Part shown: in pieces, positions 34,489 to 46,699 of the stretch | Layout of the letters: the number at the start of each line of letters is the position of its first letter | Numbering within the stretch: the stretch's first letter is position 1 | NCBI GenBank assembly: GCA_038049695.1 | Contig: CP142455.1 | Location: 65,730,501 to 65,794,500 of the forward strand | Source of the DNA: Cinnamomum chago | Lineage: Eukaryota; Streptophyta; Magnoliopsida; Laurales; Lauraceae | Reading direction: 5' to 3' | Length of the DNA: 64,000 nt | The notes under the pieces: generated by a model | Database searches by the model: none | Seen by the model: only the letters and a program-made list of their open reading frames with translations | What the model was told of the DNA's origin: nothing | Program-made: the position numbers and the translations under genes

Positions 34489-35500
34489 ATGAATTCAAAT
34501 ACTTTCAATCCACTTGCGACCATCCTCAACCAAAATAAGTTAGTAGGATCCAACTACGTGGACTAGAAAAGGAACTTGAATATTGTCCTGACTGCTTCAG
34601 GATACAAATATGTCCTTACTACACCCTGCCCTAAGGGCCTGTTTGGGCACCTTACTCATAGAGTCAAGTAAGGTAAAGCCCCATTTCTCAAAAAAAAATC
34701 CCACCAAAAGCACTTTAATTCAAATTTCCCACCAAATTTTTTCCAAAAAAGTAAAAAAGTAACCTCATTTACTCACTAAAAGACAAAAAAACTCCACTTT
34801 CCAATAAAAAAAGTCAAAAAGATTCCATCACAAACAACTAAAAATAAAATATCATCACATTCCACTTCTATTTTATTATTTCTTCAAAATAACCTTTACT
34901 CCACTCAACTCTACAAGTAAAGCTCCCAAACAGACCCTAAGGAGTTACACGAAATGGATTAAAGTCGATGAGATGGCTAGGTGCTATATGCAGGCATCCA
35001 TGTCTAGTGTTTTACAGCACCAGCATCAATCTTATAAGACTGCCTCCGATATCATATCGAACTTAAAGGAGATGTTTGGTGACCAGGGGAGGCCTGCTGG
35101 ACAGACAACTATAAGGGTGTTGATAAGCACTAAGATGGCTGAGAGAACTCCAGTAAAGGAACACATGCTTAAGATGATGAATTCATTGAATGAGCTAGAT
35201 GTACTGGGTGCTATGATTGATGAAGAATCGCAAATCGACATGATCCTCGAGTCTCTACCAGATTCATTCAACCATTTCAAGATTAATTATAATATGAATA
35301 AGATGAATCTGACTTTAGCTAAGCTGTCTAGCCAGCTGATAGCAACAGAGGGCATCATGAAAAAGAAGCCAACTGCCCTGATGACAGAAAAGTCAGTTAA
35401 AGGCCGGAAAGGCAAAAAGAAATCAGTCCCCAAGGGTCCTAAGGTGGAGAGTGGTGCTACTAGTGGTGTGGCAAAGGCTAAGGGTACGGGAGCAAAATGA
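34489..35500 (+). pseudogene. gag: Copia gag (UBN2-type), with a MITE inside
   Basis: The ATG at 34489 starts MNSNTFNPLATILNQNKLVGSNYVD, typical of copia gag, with a TAG where the usual Trp codon stands (34564-34566). A Tourist-like MITE (34635-34937) interrupts it. The distal part, 34973-35500, has the helical gag core (QTTIRVLISTKMAERTPVKEHML, ILESLPDSFNHFKINYNMNK) and a lysine-rich tail. A knuckle C-x2-C-x4-H-x4-C follows at about 35507-35548, with a TGA inside it. Confidence 0.82.
34635..34937. mobile_element. Tourist/Harbinger-like MITE, 303 bp
   Basis: Inverted ends GGGCCTGTTTGGG / CCCAAACAGACCC continue imperfectly for about 28 bp. The flanks are TAA at 34632-34634 and TAA at 34938-34940, the 3-bp duplication of PIF/Harbinger elements. 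No ORF. It lies inside copia gag. Confidence 0.85.
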
Positions 35501-36332
35501 AAGTGTTTTCAATGTGGTATGACATGACATTGGAAGAGGAATTGTCCTGATTTTTTGTCTAAGAAAAAGACCTCAGGTATGATTAAGTCACTTATTTCTG
35601 AAGTTAGTTATGCAATTAGTACTTCAGAATCTTGGTGTGTTGACTCCGGCGTAACTAATCACATCTGTAATTCGTTGCAGGGGTTCCAGAAAACCAGGAG
35701 GCTTAGTGGTGGAGAAATCATTGTAACTTGGGATCGGATGCTAAGGCAGAGGCAGTTTCAGTGGGAGTAGTAACTTTGTTAATTTTAGATATTAAATTAG
35801 TTTTTTCAAATACATTATATGTACCATCTTTACGGCGGAATTTAATTTCAGTTTCTAGTTTTGTGAATAAAAGTTATTCTATTATTTTTTGTACTGAAGT
35901 TGTCATAAAAAGGAACGGTACTTTTATATGTTCTGGCAATGTAACCAATGGACTTTATTTGATAACTCCCACATAGTATGAGATACATGATATCAAAATA
36001 ATTAATAGACCATCATTAAAGAGGACGTCACCTTCATCTAGTCCAATAAAACTTTGGCACCTGAGGCTAGGTCATATAACCTAAATTGGATTGACAGGCT
36101 AGTGAAAGATGGTATCTTGCCTTCATTGGTGGCAGAACCAATGCCTGTCTGCGAGTCTTCTCTGGAAGGCAAAATGACCAAAAGACTATTTTAATTCAAG
36201 GGTAATAGGGCCAAAGATTTATTGGAATTAATGCATACTGATTTGTGTGGACCAATAAATGTCAGAGCTAGAGGAGGATATGAGTATTTCATCACTTTCA
36301 CAAATGATTACTCGAAATATAGATACATATAC
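35501..36332 (+). pseudogene. pol: Copia protease, pre-integrase and integrase start
   Basis: The protease signature is SWCVDSGVTNHICNS (about 35628-35672), with D-S-G retained. A frame change near 35725 leads to the ISVSSFVNKSYSIIF segment. The GAG-pre-integrase region shows LWHLRLGHI (about 36055), with stops nearby. The integrase core begins with HTDLCGP (about 36236), the first catalytic Asp, and is cut at 36332 by solo LTR B2. Confidence 0.8.
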
Positions 36333-36708
36333 TGTTAGGAATTTTGTGTTTTGCAATTTGATGGATGCACTATCATTCTAGCATCATTTGATTTACACAC
36401 ATATGCATTGATTTAGAAAAACTTGAAATCTTGATTTATACATGCATTGTTTTTAAGATTTGTAAAAGTTTTGATTTATGCATGTTTTTTTTTTAATCTT
36501 GGATGCATTTGTTTGTGAAAAAGGAGTTTTAGAAATCAAGCAAGCCTATGTTTTATATCTTTCAAATCATTTTAGGCTTTTTGTGTTTCATGTTTTTAAA
36601 CATCTTAGTTTGATTTAAAACATGTTTTCAAGCTTGGTTTAGTGGCCCAAAAGTTCCCAAGAGAAATACTTTGATAAATACCATTTTTAGGGATTTTTGG
36701 TCCTAGGG

Positions 36709-36844
36709 GGTCGACCTACAGTGTGGCCGGTCGACCAGGCCCCTGCGCGGTCGACCGGGTAAAGAGTCGTTAGCCCTTTTACAAACGGTCTGTTTTTTTA
36801 CGGTTGTGAAGGCCAAGTCGACCGGGGAAGGGCCAGGTCGACCG
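36709..36844 (+). repeat. GGTCGACC palindrome cluster in LTR B2
   Basis: Sites at 36709, 36729, 36749, 36816 (AGTCGACC) and 36837. As in copy 1, the cluster stops about 28 bp before the TATA box although intervening bases and site number differ. Confidence 0.85.
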
Positions 36845-37843
36845 GGGAAGAGCCGTTGGGCACTTTTTGGCTATAAATACTAGTTCATTCCTTTCCCAAA
36901 AGTTAGCAATTTTAAGGCCCTCCTTGAGAGGTTTTGAGGCCAATGGAAGGGGAATGAGCTAAGGGATGAAAGGGGTCATTAGGAAAGCTAAAGCTTGGAT
37001 TAATGAAGTTAAATCTCTAAGTAAGCTTTACTTTCCTTAACCATATGTTGTCATGCTTTGCTTTATTATTGGTAAATGTTTTCTTGCATGATAAACTATG
37101 TTTTGTTGTATCCTTAACATGTTTATGTTTTGAATTGATTTATTGTTTTGGATGCATCACCATTGATTCAATCCAAGTAGTACTTTAATTGGTAAATCTA
37201 AGTAAATCATGTTAATGAAAGAATCTTTGAAATTATATGTAACATGATTCCTATACTTGGTTGAATCTATGGTTGTTGTTTCTCATCATAAGAAAATCAC
37301 TTTCAAATATATCTTATGTTTTGGATTCAACATCTTTACAAATCTTTGTTTTAAAGTGTCACAACTTGCTTTGCTTTGATAGGTATATTATATTCATGTT
37401 GAATTTTTAATTACATATGATTTGTCCCCTAATTTCAATCAAATCTATTTTTATGTTTTGAGCTATATTGTTGATTTGATTGACATCCCTATGCATCACA
37501 TGTTTTGTACTTAGAATTTCACAACTTGTTTAGGATACAAATGTATATCTTTTACAAGTTATTTTTAACATGTGACTTGCATTCTTTCCTCAATCATAAA
37601 TGTTTTTATGAGCTAAAACTTTCAAAAGCCTTATGCATACATTTATGAGCTTTCATTTTAAAAATGATTGAGGACATCATACATACACTTTGAGCATTCA
37701 TCTTTGCATTCATAGTGTGTGTGCAAGAATTAGTTTTTCACTTCCATATCCGCCTAATTAAGAGGCATTGTAATGAGCTAATTTGTATCTCCATCAAGTG
37801 TATTTTAGACACTACTTAGAGAGATAACCAACCATTGGTTGAA

Positions 37844-38053
37844 GAGGTTATTGCTTAGCCTAAGAAAAGCATAATGTATAGGTTGATGTTAAGCCTTGAA
37901 AAACATCATTGTAGAGGTTATTGCTTAGCCTAAGAAAAGCATAATGTATAGGTTGATGTTAAGCCTTGAAAAACATCATTGTAGAGGTTATTGCTTAGCC
38001 TAAGAAAAGCATAGTGTAATAGGTTGATGTTAAGCCTTGAAAAACATCATTGT
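37844..38053 (+). repeat. Three 70-bp tandem units in LTR B2
   Basis: Units start at 37844, 37914 and 37984, each gaggttattgcttagcc to aacatcattgta. The first two are identical by eye. A fourth partial unit follows. Copy 1 has only one full unit. Confidence 0.85.
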
Positions 38054-38351
38054 AAAGGTTATTGCTTAGCCTATTGAAAATCATAAATAGTGGAAATCCG
38101 GTTGGGTGTTGGATCACAAGCCGGTAGTGGATGTAGGCATTGAGGCCGAACCACTATAAATCCTTGTATGATGGTGCTTGCTTTGTGGTGATTGTTTTTA
38201 TTAAGCTTCAGCATTTTGTTTGATAATCATCACTTGTGACTAGTTTAATTTAAAGAAGTTAAAATTGATTAAAATTGGTCATCATTGAAGCTCACCCTAT
38301 TCACCCCCCCCCCCCCCCCTCTAGGGTTCGGGTCCCCGGACTTTCATATAC

Positions 38352-40725
38352 CTTATGCACTACAAGTCCGAGGCTTTTGAAAAATTCAAAGAGTTTTGAG
38401 TGGAAGCGGAAAAGCAATTAGGTAAAAGTATCAAGACTCTTCGATCATATCGAGGAGGGGGATATCTCTCTGCTGAATTTATGGGATACTTATCAGAGAA
38501 TGAGATTCTATCACAGTTGTCTGCTCCTGATATGCCTCAACAAATGGAGAAGCAAAAAGAATGAACCGGACTCTTTTAGATATGATCAGGTCTTTGCTGA
38601 GTTTCTCAGGATTACCTATATCCTTTTTGGGGATATGCCTCGGATACTACTATGCACATACTAAATCTCGTACCATCTAAGTCTGTACCTAATATTCCCA
38701 AGGAATTGTGGTCCTGGCAAAAGCCTAGTCTACAACATTTGCATATTTAGGGTTGTCCGGCACACGTGCTGAATGTTAAGATGGATAAGTTGGATCGAAG
38801 TTGGAAGTATGCACTTTTGTAGGATATTCTAAAGGAACTAAAAGTTGGTTATTCTATAATTCCAGAGAGCAGAAAGTGCTTGTCAGCACCAATGTGGTTT
38901 TTCGGGATGAAGATTCTATGATTGACCGAAAATCTTTAGAGGAGGTTATCTTGGAAAAAATTCAAGAGTGATCAATTCCAAATCCAAGTACGACCGAACT
39001 TGTAGAGAATCCACCCATACCTGATCCAGTAGTCACACCAGTGCCTCGTCAAAGTGGGAGAATTGTCAGGCCTCCTAACAGGTTCTCGTTATTGGGAGAA
39101 TCTTACAAGACAATCCAAGAAGAACAGGAACAAGATCCCTGTAACTATGATGAAGCAATCAATAACATAGACTTGGGACGTTGGCATGATGCTATGAAAG
39201 TTGAGATGGAGCCTATATACTCCAATTAGGTCTGGACACTTGTGGACTTGCCTGCCAATACTAAACCTATTGGTTGCAAGTAGGTCTACAAGAGAAAAAG
39301 AGAACCAGATGGAAGAGTTGAGACCTTTAAGGCCAGGCTTATTGCCAAAGGGTATACTCAGAAAGAGGGTGTTGATTATGAGGAAACCTTCTCGCCGGTA
39401 GCCATGCTCAAGTCCATCCAGATACTCTTATCCATTGCAACTCATCTCGATTACGAGATTTGGCAAATGGATGTCAAGACGTTGTTTCTCAACGGCAATC
39501 TTGAGAAAGAAATCTACATGATGCAGCCAGACGGTTTTGTAGCTAAAAACCAAGAGCAAAGAGTTTGCAAGCTGCAGAAGTCCATTTATGGACTAAAACA
39601 GGCATCCCGGAGTTGGAACATCCATTTTGACCAGGCAATCAAGTCATTTGGTTTTTAACAAAATCTGGATGAGTCATGTGTGTATATGAAAAGTGAAGGA
39701 GGAAGGGTAGTTTTTTTTGTTTTATATGTTGATGACATCATTATCCTTGGGAGAGACATAAGAATGTTGTCAACAGTAAAAGTTTGGTTTGTCAAGAGTT
39801 TTGATATTAAGGACTTCGGAGAAGCTAGCTACATCCTAGGGATCAAACTTCATCAAGATCGGAAAAACATAATGATTTGCTTATCCCAAGTTGTGTACAT
39901 AGATAAGGTACTGGTACGGTTTGCTATACAAGACTCCAAGAAGGGTAACACACCTTTTAGGCATGGAGTGAACATTTCCAAGGATCAATGTCCCAAGACA
40001 CCTGAGGAAAAGGAGCAGATGAAAGCGATACCATACGCTTTGGCTATCGGTAGCCTCATGTATGCTATGCTTTGTACTAGACCGGATATTTATCATTCAT
40101 TGGGCCTAGTCAGCAGATATCAGTCTAACCCAAGTCCTGACCATTGGACTGCTGTGAAATGTAGTCTCAAATACTTGAGAAGGACTAGAGATTACATGTT
40201 GATTTACGGGAGTGATGAGTTGATTCCAGTCGAATACACTGATTATGACTTTATGTCAGATAAGGAATCTAGGAAATCAACCTCTGGTTATATGTTTATG
40301 TTTGGCGGTGGAGCTATCTGCTAGAGGAGTATTAAACAGGAATGTACAGCTGATTTCACCTCGGAGGCTGAATATGTATTTCCTTGTGAAGCAGCTAAGG
40401 AAGCAATATGGCTCAAAAGATTCCTTCTTAAACTTGAAGTGGTACCTTTGGCACAACAGCCGCTCACAGTTTACTGTGACAGCAGTGGGGCAGTCACTCA
40501 GTCCAAGGAACCCAGGAGCCATAAAAGTCAAAAGCACGTATAGAGGAAGTACCACTTGGTCAGAGAGATTGTGCAGAGATGTGATATTGACACACCAAAA
40601 TAACATTTGTGGACAATCTGGCAGATCTCTTTACTATGCTTTTGACCACAAAAGTCTTTAAGCAGCATGTAGGCGAGATGGGCATGAGATGCAATCCTAA
40701 CTAGCATTAAGCCCAAGTGAGAGAT
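38352..40725 (+). pseudogene. pol: Copia internal II: integrase, RT, RNase H (broken)
   Basis: The integrase core resumes after the solo LTR; the second catalytic position reads RSYRGGGY (about 38436), where family members have Asp, so the active site is lost. RT blocks mirror internal [47 protein letters not shown] (about 39722), then TRPDIYHSLGLVSRYQ and RNase H. Stops at 38969-38971, 39227-39229, 39282-39284, 39656-39658 and 40322-40324 and later frameshifts break it. The copy is followed by aagtgagagat and the LTR. Confidence 0.85.
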
Positions 40726-42129
40726 TGTTAGATTATATGGTCTTAATCCAGTGGATGATGTTATAAATAGTTTTATTTCATTATTTATCAATATAATCAT
40801 GCTTTACTTTCATGAGATGAATGATGTTTTATTACTTTCTTACACATAACCAATACGAATGACATGATGGTTCATGAGATGAACCAGAGCCCGCAAGTAT
40901 ATTAGATGTGACATGTGTGTGGATGAGATCCACATACGGGAGACATATGTCACAAATCCTATACTAAAATTCATTCAAAACCAGTGATGAGATTGGGCAT
41001 CTCATCTAATAAGGTTTTAGCACTTTGATCACTATGAGATAGTGTGATTTGTCTCGATCATCAGAATGTAAGATTCTGGATCATGGTGCTGGTACATTGG
41101 ATGTATTGAAGGACCATGAGAAGCACCTTATAAAACTCTGTCTATACTTTAAGGTCTGCTCTTATAATTTCCTAGCAATAGACTCTCAATCCTGAGACAT
41201 TAATGAACTCAAGTTTCTTTTTATTCATTTGCTTTGAGTCGCCAATGAGTGAGGCCAACTGTAGGTTAACACCTCGGTGTCTTGGGTACGTGGTAGTAGG
41301 ACTGTGAGAACATTCAATTGTCAAGATGGAATCTATCTACATTATCCCCTTGTGCCAATGAATGGATTCATCATTAGTAAGTGCGCACCCATCTAAATAT
41401 AGAGTTAATTGGATGGTACTAATGATCACTATGATTCATTAGGTCTCAAGGATAGTAAGATATGGATCTAATTTGGTGGACAGGTCCAATTGATCCATGG
41501 ATATAGATGGAGGGGCCTACTTATTGTCATAGGGAAGTTTATGATCTTCTTTATAATTTATTCTTAAGACTGGAGTGCAGTTGCATTTATATAATGGAGT
41601 TATTTGCAATTAATTGTGGGCCCAGATTCTACATGAGATGTGGAGTTGGGGTGTCCCAGTTGGGGTCAGCTTTCTATGGAATCCCTAGTGGTCCCCACGC
41701 TAGCCCAATTATTAGATCATTACTAATTCTACTTGAACTCAAAAGGAAAGGAATTAGAAAGTTAATATTTCTATTCGAAGTGAGACTTCTAAAAGTGATA
41801 ATAGTAAGTTACTAATTGTTATGGAAGTGAGACTTCTAATAATAATTAGAAAGAAGATAGTTACTAACTCTTATGGAAGTGAGACTTTTATTTTGATTAT
41901 TAAGAGGAGGTTGCATACTATAAATAGAGGAACCGAACTCCTTGGATGTCCACCTTGGAATTCACACCCAACAGTGCAAGAGTTGCGCTCCCTCCTTTCT
42001 CTTCTTTTTCTAGTTTCCTTAAAGAAAATTCCATATCCTACCTTGGTCGCCTGGTCAGGTCCTTTCCACCTAGCCCTCCCTGCACCATGTCTGGATTCGT
42101 ATCCATAGTATCCCCTACCATTGCTGGAG

Positions 42130-43080
42130 CTCAAATATCCTCTTCTCCATAGCCAGCTCCATCGGTTCCCCCCTTAAACTTGATGACATAACAGCGTCCC
42201 AAAAACTTCTTACATTTGCTAGGATTCTAGTGAGGCTTGACCTTTCTGGACCTAAGCCCTCAGAGATCAAAGTTGATCTAGCAGGAGAATCAGAAATTCT
42301 TCTCTCTATCTCCTATGAAAACCTCCCCCTGTTCCAAATGCCTATCCACAGTTCACTTAGAGAACTTCTGTAATTCTGGCCCCAAACCTCCCATTCCAAA
42401 ATCTTCTATGCCAGTTCAACAGCAAAGTGCAGGCATTTTAGGAAAACCCCCCACCAGACCCCCCTTTTCAGTCACTACTCCTAACTTTAGATCCTGCTCC
42501 TGCTTTGGCCTCCAATGCTCCTTCTTTGGCCTCCCCTGCCAACTCCCTCCAGAACTTCCCTCTATCCTTAGCTAATCCTCTCCCATCAGTCCTATCTTCC
42601 CCTCCGAACATTGTTCCTCCAGGATGTCAACTCCCTGTTTTAGAAACCATGGATCCAGTCATATTGTATAAAAACTCAAACTTCACCTCCATCCCTTCTC
42701 TTATCCCTTGTTCTAATCCTGTCTCCTACTCCTGCCTTAATGACCCCCCCCCCCCCCCCCCAAACTTAACTTTTGACATTCCGGAAAAATTTCCAGAACC
42801 AATTCTTGATACTTCTAATTCTTTCTCCATCCTAGAAAATTGTTCCCTTATTGAACCTTCCTCCTTCCCCCTCCCTAACTCTAGGAACTCTGATACAGGT
42901 GAAGAACCTGCCCAGATCCCTGCTATCTCTCACAACTCTGGCATCTCTTTAGTAATGGATCTCACCCCTTACTCCAAGCAAAAGAAATCCAAAACCAAAA
43001 GAAAATCAGCCAGTTCCAATTCCAGGCCAACTACAAGGAGCTCAAATGGTCCCCCACTCCTTTTTACTAGTTCCAAATGA
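42130..43080 (+). pseudogene. LINE ORF1 remnant (DUF4283/zinc-knuckle type)
   Basis: Frames here shift twice. The first part has the SPLKLDDITAS / ARILVRLDLSG pattern of plant LINE ORF1 proteins, followed by a CCHC knuckle CSKCLSTVHLENFC (about 42330-42372), spaced C-x2-C-x4-H-x4-C. A proline/serine-rich tail with a basic end (KQKKSKTKRKS) extends to the TGA at 43078-43080. ORF1 products bind LINE RNA. The N-terminus is missing. Confidence 0.7.
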
Positions 43081-46000
43081 TCCAAGTCCTCTACTGGAAC
43101 TGCAGGGGTATTTCTAATTATCCAACCATTAGATCCCTCCGCCACTTGGCTTCCTCAAAATCCCCTGATATCATTTTCATTGCTGAACCTAAGACTGTGT
43201 CCCCCTCCCTCCTTTCCTCCATGGGCTATGATGGTTTCTTCTCTAATAACCCCCTTTCTTCAGCCTCTATATGGTGCGTCTTCAAATCAAATTCCAATCT
43301 TGGTATTGCTCTCATTGACTTCTCCCCTCAATTTCTGACCATCTCTTTCATCAACCCCTCTACTACCACAAATTGTCTTCTTACAGGGATATATGCCTCT
43401 ACAAACTATCTCCAGAGAAGAGATCTGTGGAGTTACCTCTCTTCTCAGGCTAACACCAACTGCCCCTGGTGTGTGTTGGGTGATTTCAACTCCATCATCT
43501 CTGCCTCTGAGAAATACAGTCTAAGGCCTTCTCGCCTCAATCTAGAATTCCAGCAGCTGCTTCTCTCCTCGGGCTTGCAGGACATGGGTTTCTCAGGCAA
43601 TAAATATACTTGGTCCAACAATCGCAAGAAGACTAGCTATGTTGCAGCTAGGTTGGATAGAGCTCTCTGCAACCATCTCTGGCTCTCTAGTTCCTCCGAC
43701 CCCCTGCTCACCCACCTGCCCAAATTTTCCTCTGATCACTGTCCTTTGCTTCTCACTCACATCAAGCGGCCTCCAACTCCTATGGCTCCTTTCAAGTTTG
43801 AAGCTATGTGGATCCACCACCCTGATTTTCTCAACCTTGTGGCCGACTCTTGGAACCAAGACACTGCAGGAAACTACCAGCAGGAGTTGGCTATCAACAT
43901 GAAAAACTTGAAGCAGGTCCTCAAAGGTTGGAATAAAAATGTGTTTGGTGACATCAGGCACAAGGTTGCAGCTACAGAAAAGCTTGTTCTAGAGGCTCAA
44001 GATCTCCTTGATGCTGGCCCTACCCCTTCTCTTCATCATTCTCTCGCTAAAGCTAAGGCTTCCCTCCACAATTGTCTCCAACTTCAAGAAACTCACTGGC
44101 ACCAGAAATCTAGAATCAGATGGCTGAAGGAGGGAGATAGGAACACTGCTTTCTTTCATGCCTCTGCCAAATCCAGAGGGGCAGTTAACCGCATTGATAA
44201 AATCCAATCAGATGGTAATTGGGTGGATGATCACAAAGTTATCCAGTCCCTGGCTGTGGATCACTTCTCCTCTATAGCAAATTCATCTCACTCAATGCCC
44301 TCTGATTTCCTTTTTGGGTTAGGCAGTAATGAAGTCAATGAAGACATGAACATCCTCCTCTCTAGAACTCCTGATGCTGAAGAGATTAGGAGTGCAGTCT
44401 TTGCTCTAAAAAAAATAGTTCTCCAGGTCCGGATGGCTTCTCAGACCATTTCTTCACTGCTGCCTAGCACATCATTGGCTCCTCTGTGGTTAAAGTTATG
44501 CAACAGTTTTTCATCTCAGGCAAACTATATAGAGCTTTCAACACCTATTTCCTAACTATGATCCCCAAGTCCAATTCCCCTACCACCTTTGTTGACTATA
44601 GGCCAATTAGCCTCCTCAAGTTTACCTACAAAATCATTGCAAAAATATTGGCCTCCAGACTTTCAAAGATCATTACCCATCTTGTATCTCCAAACCAGGC
44701 AGCTTTTGTCCAAGGCAGATCAATTCATCAACACATAGCCTTAGTCCATGCATTGTTTCAAAAACTACATATCAAGCTGAAAGGTGGCACTCTGTGTATT
44801 CAATTGAATATTTCCAAGGCTTTTGCTAAGCTTAGCTGGCCTTTCCTTTTCAAATCCCTCCAATTCTTTGGTTTGTCTTCCAAGTGGATTAACCTTATCC
44901 GAGAATGTGTTTGCACAGCCAAAGGATCTGTCCTCATCAATAGAACTCCTTATGGTTTTTTCAACTCCTCTTGTGGTTTAAGGCAAGAGGATCCCCTATC
45001 CCCTTATCTCTTTATCGTCGCTGAAGAAATTCTAAGCCTCAACATTCAAAGCTTGGTCTCAAACAACACCAATTCTCCCCTCTCATCTGCTCCCAATACC
45101 CCCCTACCATCTTATGTATGCTGATGATATTTTTTTCTGTTCCTCAAAGCCTAGAAAAGGAGCCTCTTAGCCTTGAAGGAGGTAATCTCAATTTACTAAT
45201 CCAGTGCTGGCTAGTCCATTAACTTGGACAAGAGCAAACTTTTCATTGGAAAATGTAACCCCAGTAAGAGAAGACAAATTTTGGACATCACTAAAATTCA
45301 GGAAAGACCTCTCCACTCTTCCTACCTTGGAGCTCCTCTCACTATTGGTACCCCTAGAAGACAACATTTCACCTCCCTGCTTGATAGATTTATGCGCAAA
45401 CTTTCAGACTGGAAATCTTAGCTTCTCTCTCTTGCTGGTCGCAGGACTCTGGTGAGGCATGTGCTTAGTAGTTTGCCTATTCACATTGCTTTGATTCTTC
45501 CAATTCCTAAGTCAGTGTCCACCAATATGGAGACTATCATGAGGAACTTCCTTTAGTCCGGGGGGGGCGGGGGGGGAGGGGGGGAAGGCAATCAGGCAGA
45601 AAAGAAGTCAGATTAACTGGGCCATGATCACTCTCCCCACCAAAGAAGGAGGCCTGGGCACTAGGCGTGTTAGTGAGCAAAATGCAGCCTCTTTCATCAA
45701 ATTGGGCTGGACAGCCATGTCTTCCAATTCGCTCTGGGCCAACTGAATGGTCGGCAGGTACTTTCCAAATTCTTCTATCTAGCACTCTTCCACCTCCAAA
45801 TCAGGGTCTTGCATTTGGCGAAAAATCAAGAATTTGGCTCATCACATCCATTCTGGCAGTAAGTGGAAAGTTGGTGATGGAAAGCAAGTTGACTTCTGGT
45901 ATGATAATTGGATGCATGACGATAGCATGGCCTCTCTGTATCCTTCTATCAATTTCCCTTCTAATCAGAAGTTCCATTCCCTCTAGAATGGATCCCAATG

Positions 46001-46140
46001 GACAACTCCTCCCGACATTCCAGTTGCAGCTGCTGCTTCCCTGCGGCAACCAACCCAGTATCTCTCCTGGGACCTGTCTTCTAAAGACACTCTGCTATGG
46101 AGCTCCCACCAGGATCAAGGGCTCTCTTTTGTAATTTTTT
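43077..46140 (+). pseudogene. LINE ORF2: endonuclease and reverse transcriptase (broken)
   Basis: The ATG at 43077 overlaps the ORF1 stop (ATGA). The apurinic-type endonuclease has LYWNCRGI, IFIAEPK, TGIYAS, VLGDFNSI, LDRAL and SDHCPLL in order (43080-43750). RT follows with a frameshift in an A-run near 44410, then DYRPISLL, NQAAFVQGRS, and LNISKAF, where the first catalytic Asp is replaced by Asn. YADD is at 45117-45128 in yet another frame. The 3' part to 46140 is shredded by frameshifts. Confidence 0.83.
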
Positions 46141-46699
46141 GTTCCCTATTCCTTAAACCTGGTATGTGTTTTCTTGGCTTCTGTTTCTTTTTTTTTTCTT
46201 TTTTTTCTCCTCCCTCTCGGTGCTGTAGCTCTTTGAGCTTTTTCTTCTGTGGGCTCTTTGCCTCTGTTTCCTTTCCCCTTCTCTCTTAATACAATTTGCC
46301 TTTTAGGAAAAAAAAAGCTTCTAGTTGAGTCTCTTGGAGATCCCACCATTCTTCTTAAAAAAAGAGATCTGAAACGGGTCATAGCGTAGAAGACAACAAG
46401 GTCTTAGAGATCCTTAATTCGCTACAAGAAGTGTTCTTCTTCAAGATAATTGTCTTCTTATCCATTATAGCACTACCGAGCTCCAAAGGTATAATCTACT
46501 TCTTTGTTTGTTGTGGATTTATTTTGGTTGCATGGTGATGTTATTTACTATCCTAGAGATAGTGTTTACGGATCTTGATTATGAGTTTAAGGTTCTTGGA
46601 TCCTGAATTGGGTTTTGTTGCCTTGTGGATACTTGATCCCTGCGTCAAGTGGGTCAAAAGTTTTTGAAACCTATCCACGAGGCCCACCTACTTCCAACA

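Larger units (their letters stand above)
36333..38346 (+). mobile_element. Solo LTR, family B, copy 2 (2014 bp)
   Basis: Canonical termini TGTTAGGAATTTTG and CCGGACTTTCA, flanked by a perfect duplication TATAC (36328-36332 and 38347-38351). Homologous to 8389-10602. Five GTCGACC motifs lie at 36709-36844, a TATA box at 36872-36879, and three 70-bp tandem units at 37844-38053. A C-run of about 17 occurs near the end. Confidence 0.9.
42025..46317 (+). mobile_element. L1-type LINE, 5'-truncated, inserted in copia LTR
   Basis: It carries the C-terminal part of ORF1, a full-length-range but broken ORF2 (endonuclease, RT) and ends in a short A-run (46308-46316) that abuts resumed LTR sequence. The target duplication is ambiguous because aaag/A-rich bases occur at both joints. 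Long homopolymers occur in it (C-run at about 42746, a G-rich run at about 45559-45590). Confidence 0.85.
29126..46699 (+). mobile_element. Ty1/copia tandem array: internal I - LTR - internal II - LTR
   Basis: A copia pol fragment (29126-31194) runs into an LTR (31195-32830), which is followed directly by a primer site and a second internal region (32831-40725) and another LTR (40726-46699, enlarged by a LINE). The same LTR therefore serves as 3' LTR of the first copy and 5' LTR of the second. Such arrays come from recombination between LTRs of related copies. The domain order (protease, integrase, RT, RNase H) identifies Ty1/copia; a Tork-like sublineage is my guess from the RT sequence. Confidence 0.82.
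40726..46699 (+). repeat. Copia family D LTR, second copy, split by a LINE
   Basis: LTR sequence runs 40726 to about 42024 and resumes at about 46310 to 46699, ending CTTCCAACA. Without the LINE it is about 1.69 kb, near the first copy. The next bases, agtgt (46700-46704), should be the right target duplication, but the left partner is not present. TATA box at 41919-41926. Confidence 0.82.

Noticed and set aside
45559..45590. G-quadruplex regulatory element
   Set aside because: The G-rich run is within a frameshifted LINE ORF2 where relatives encode protein; more likely slippage or a sequence-quality problem, like the C-runs near 38305, 42746 and 50333.
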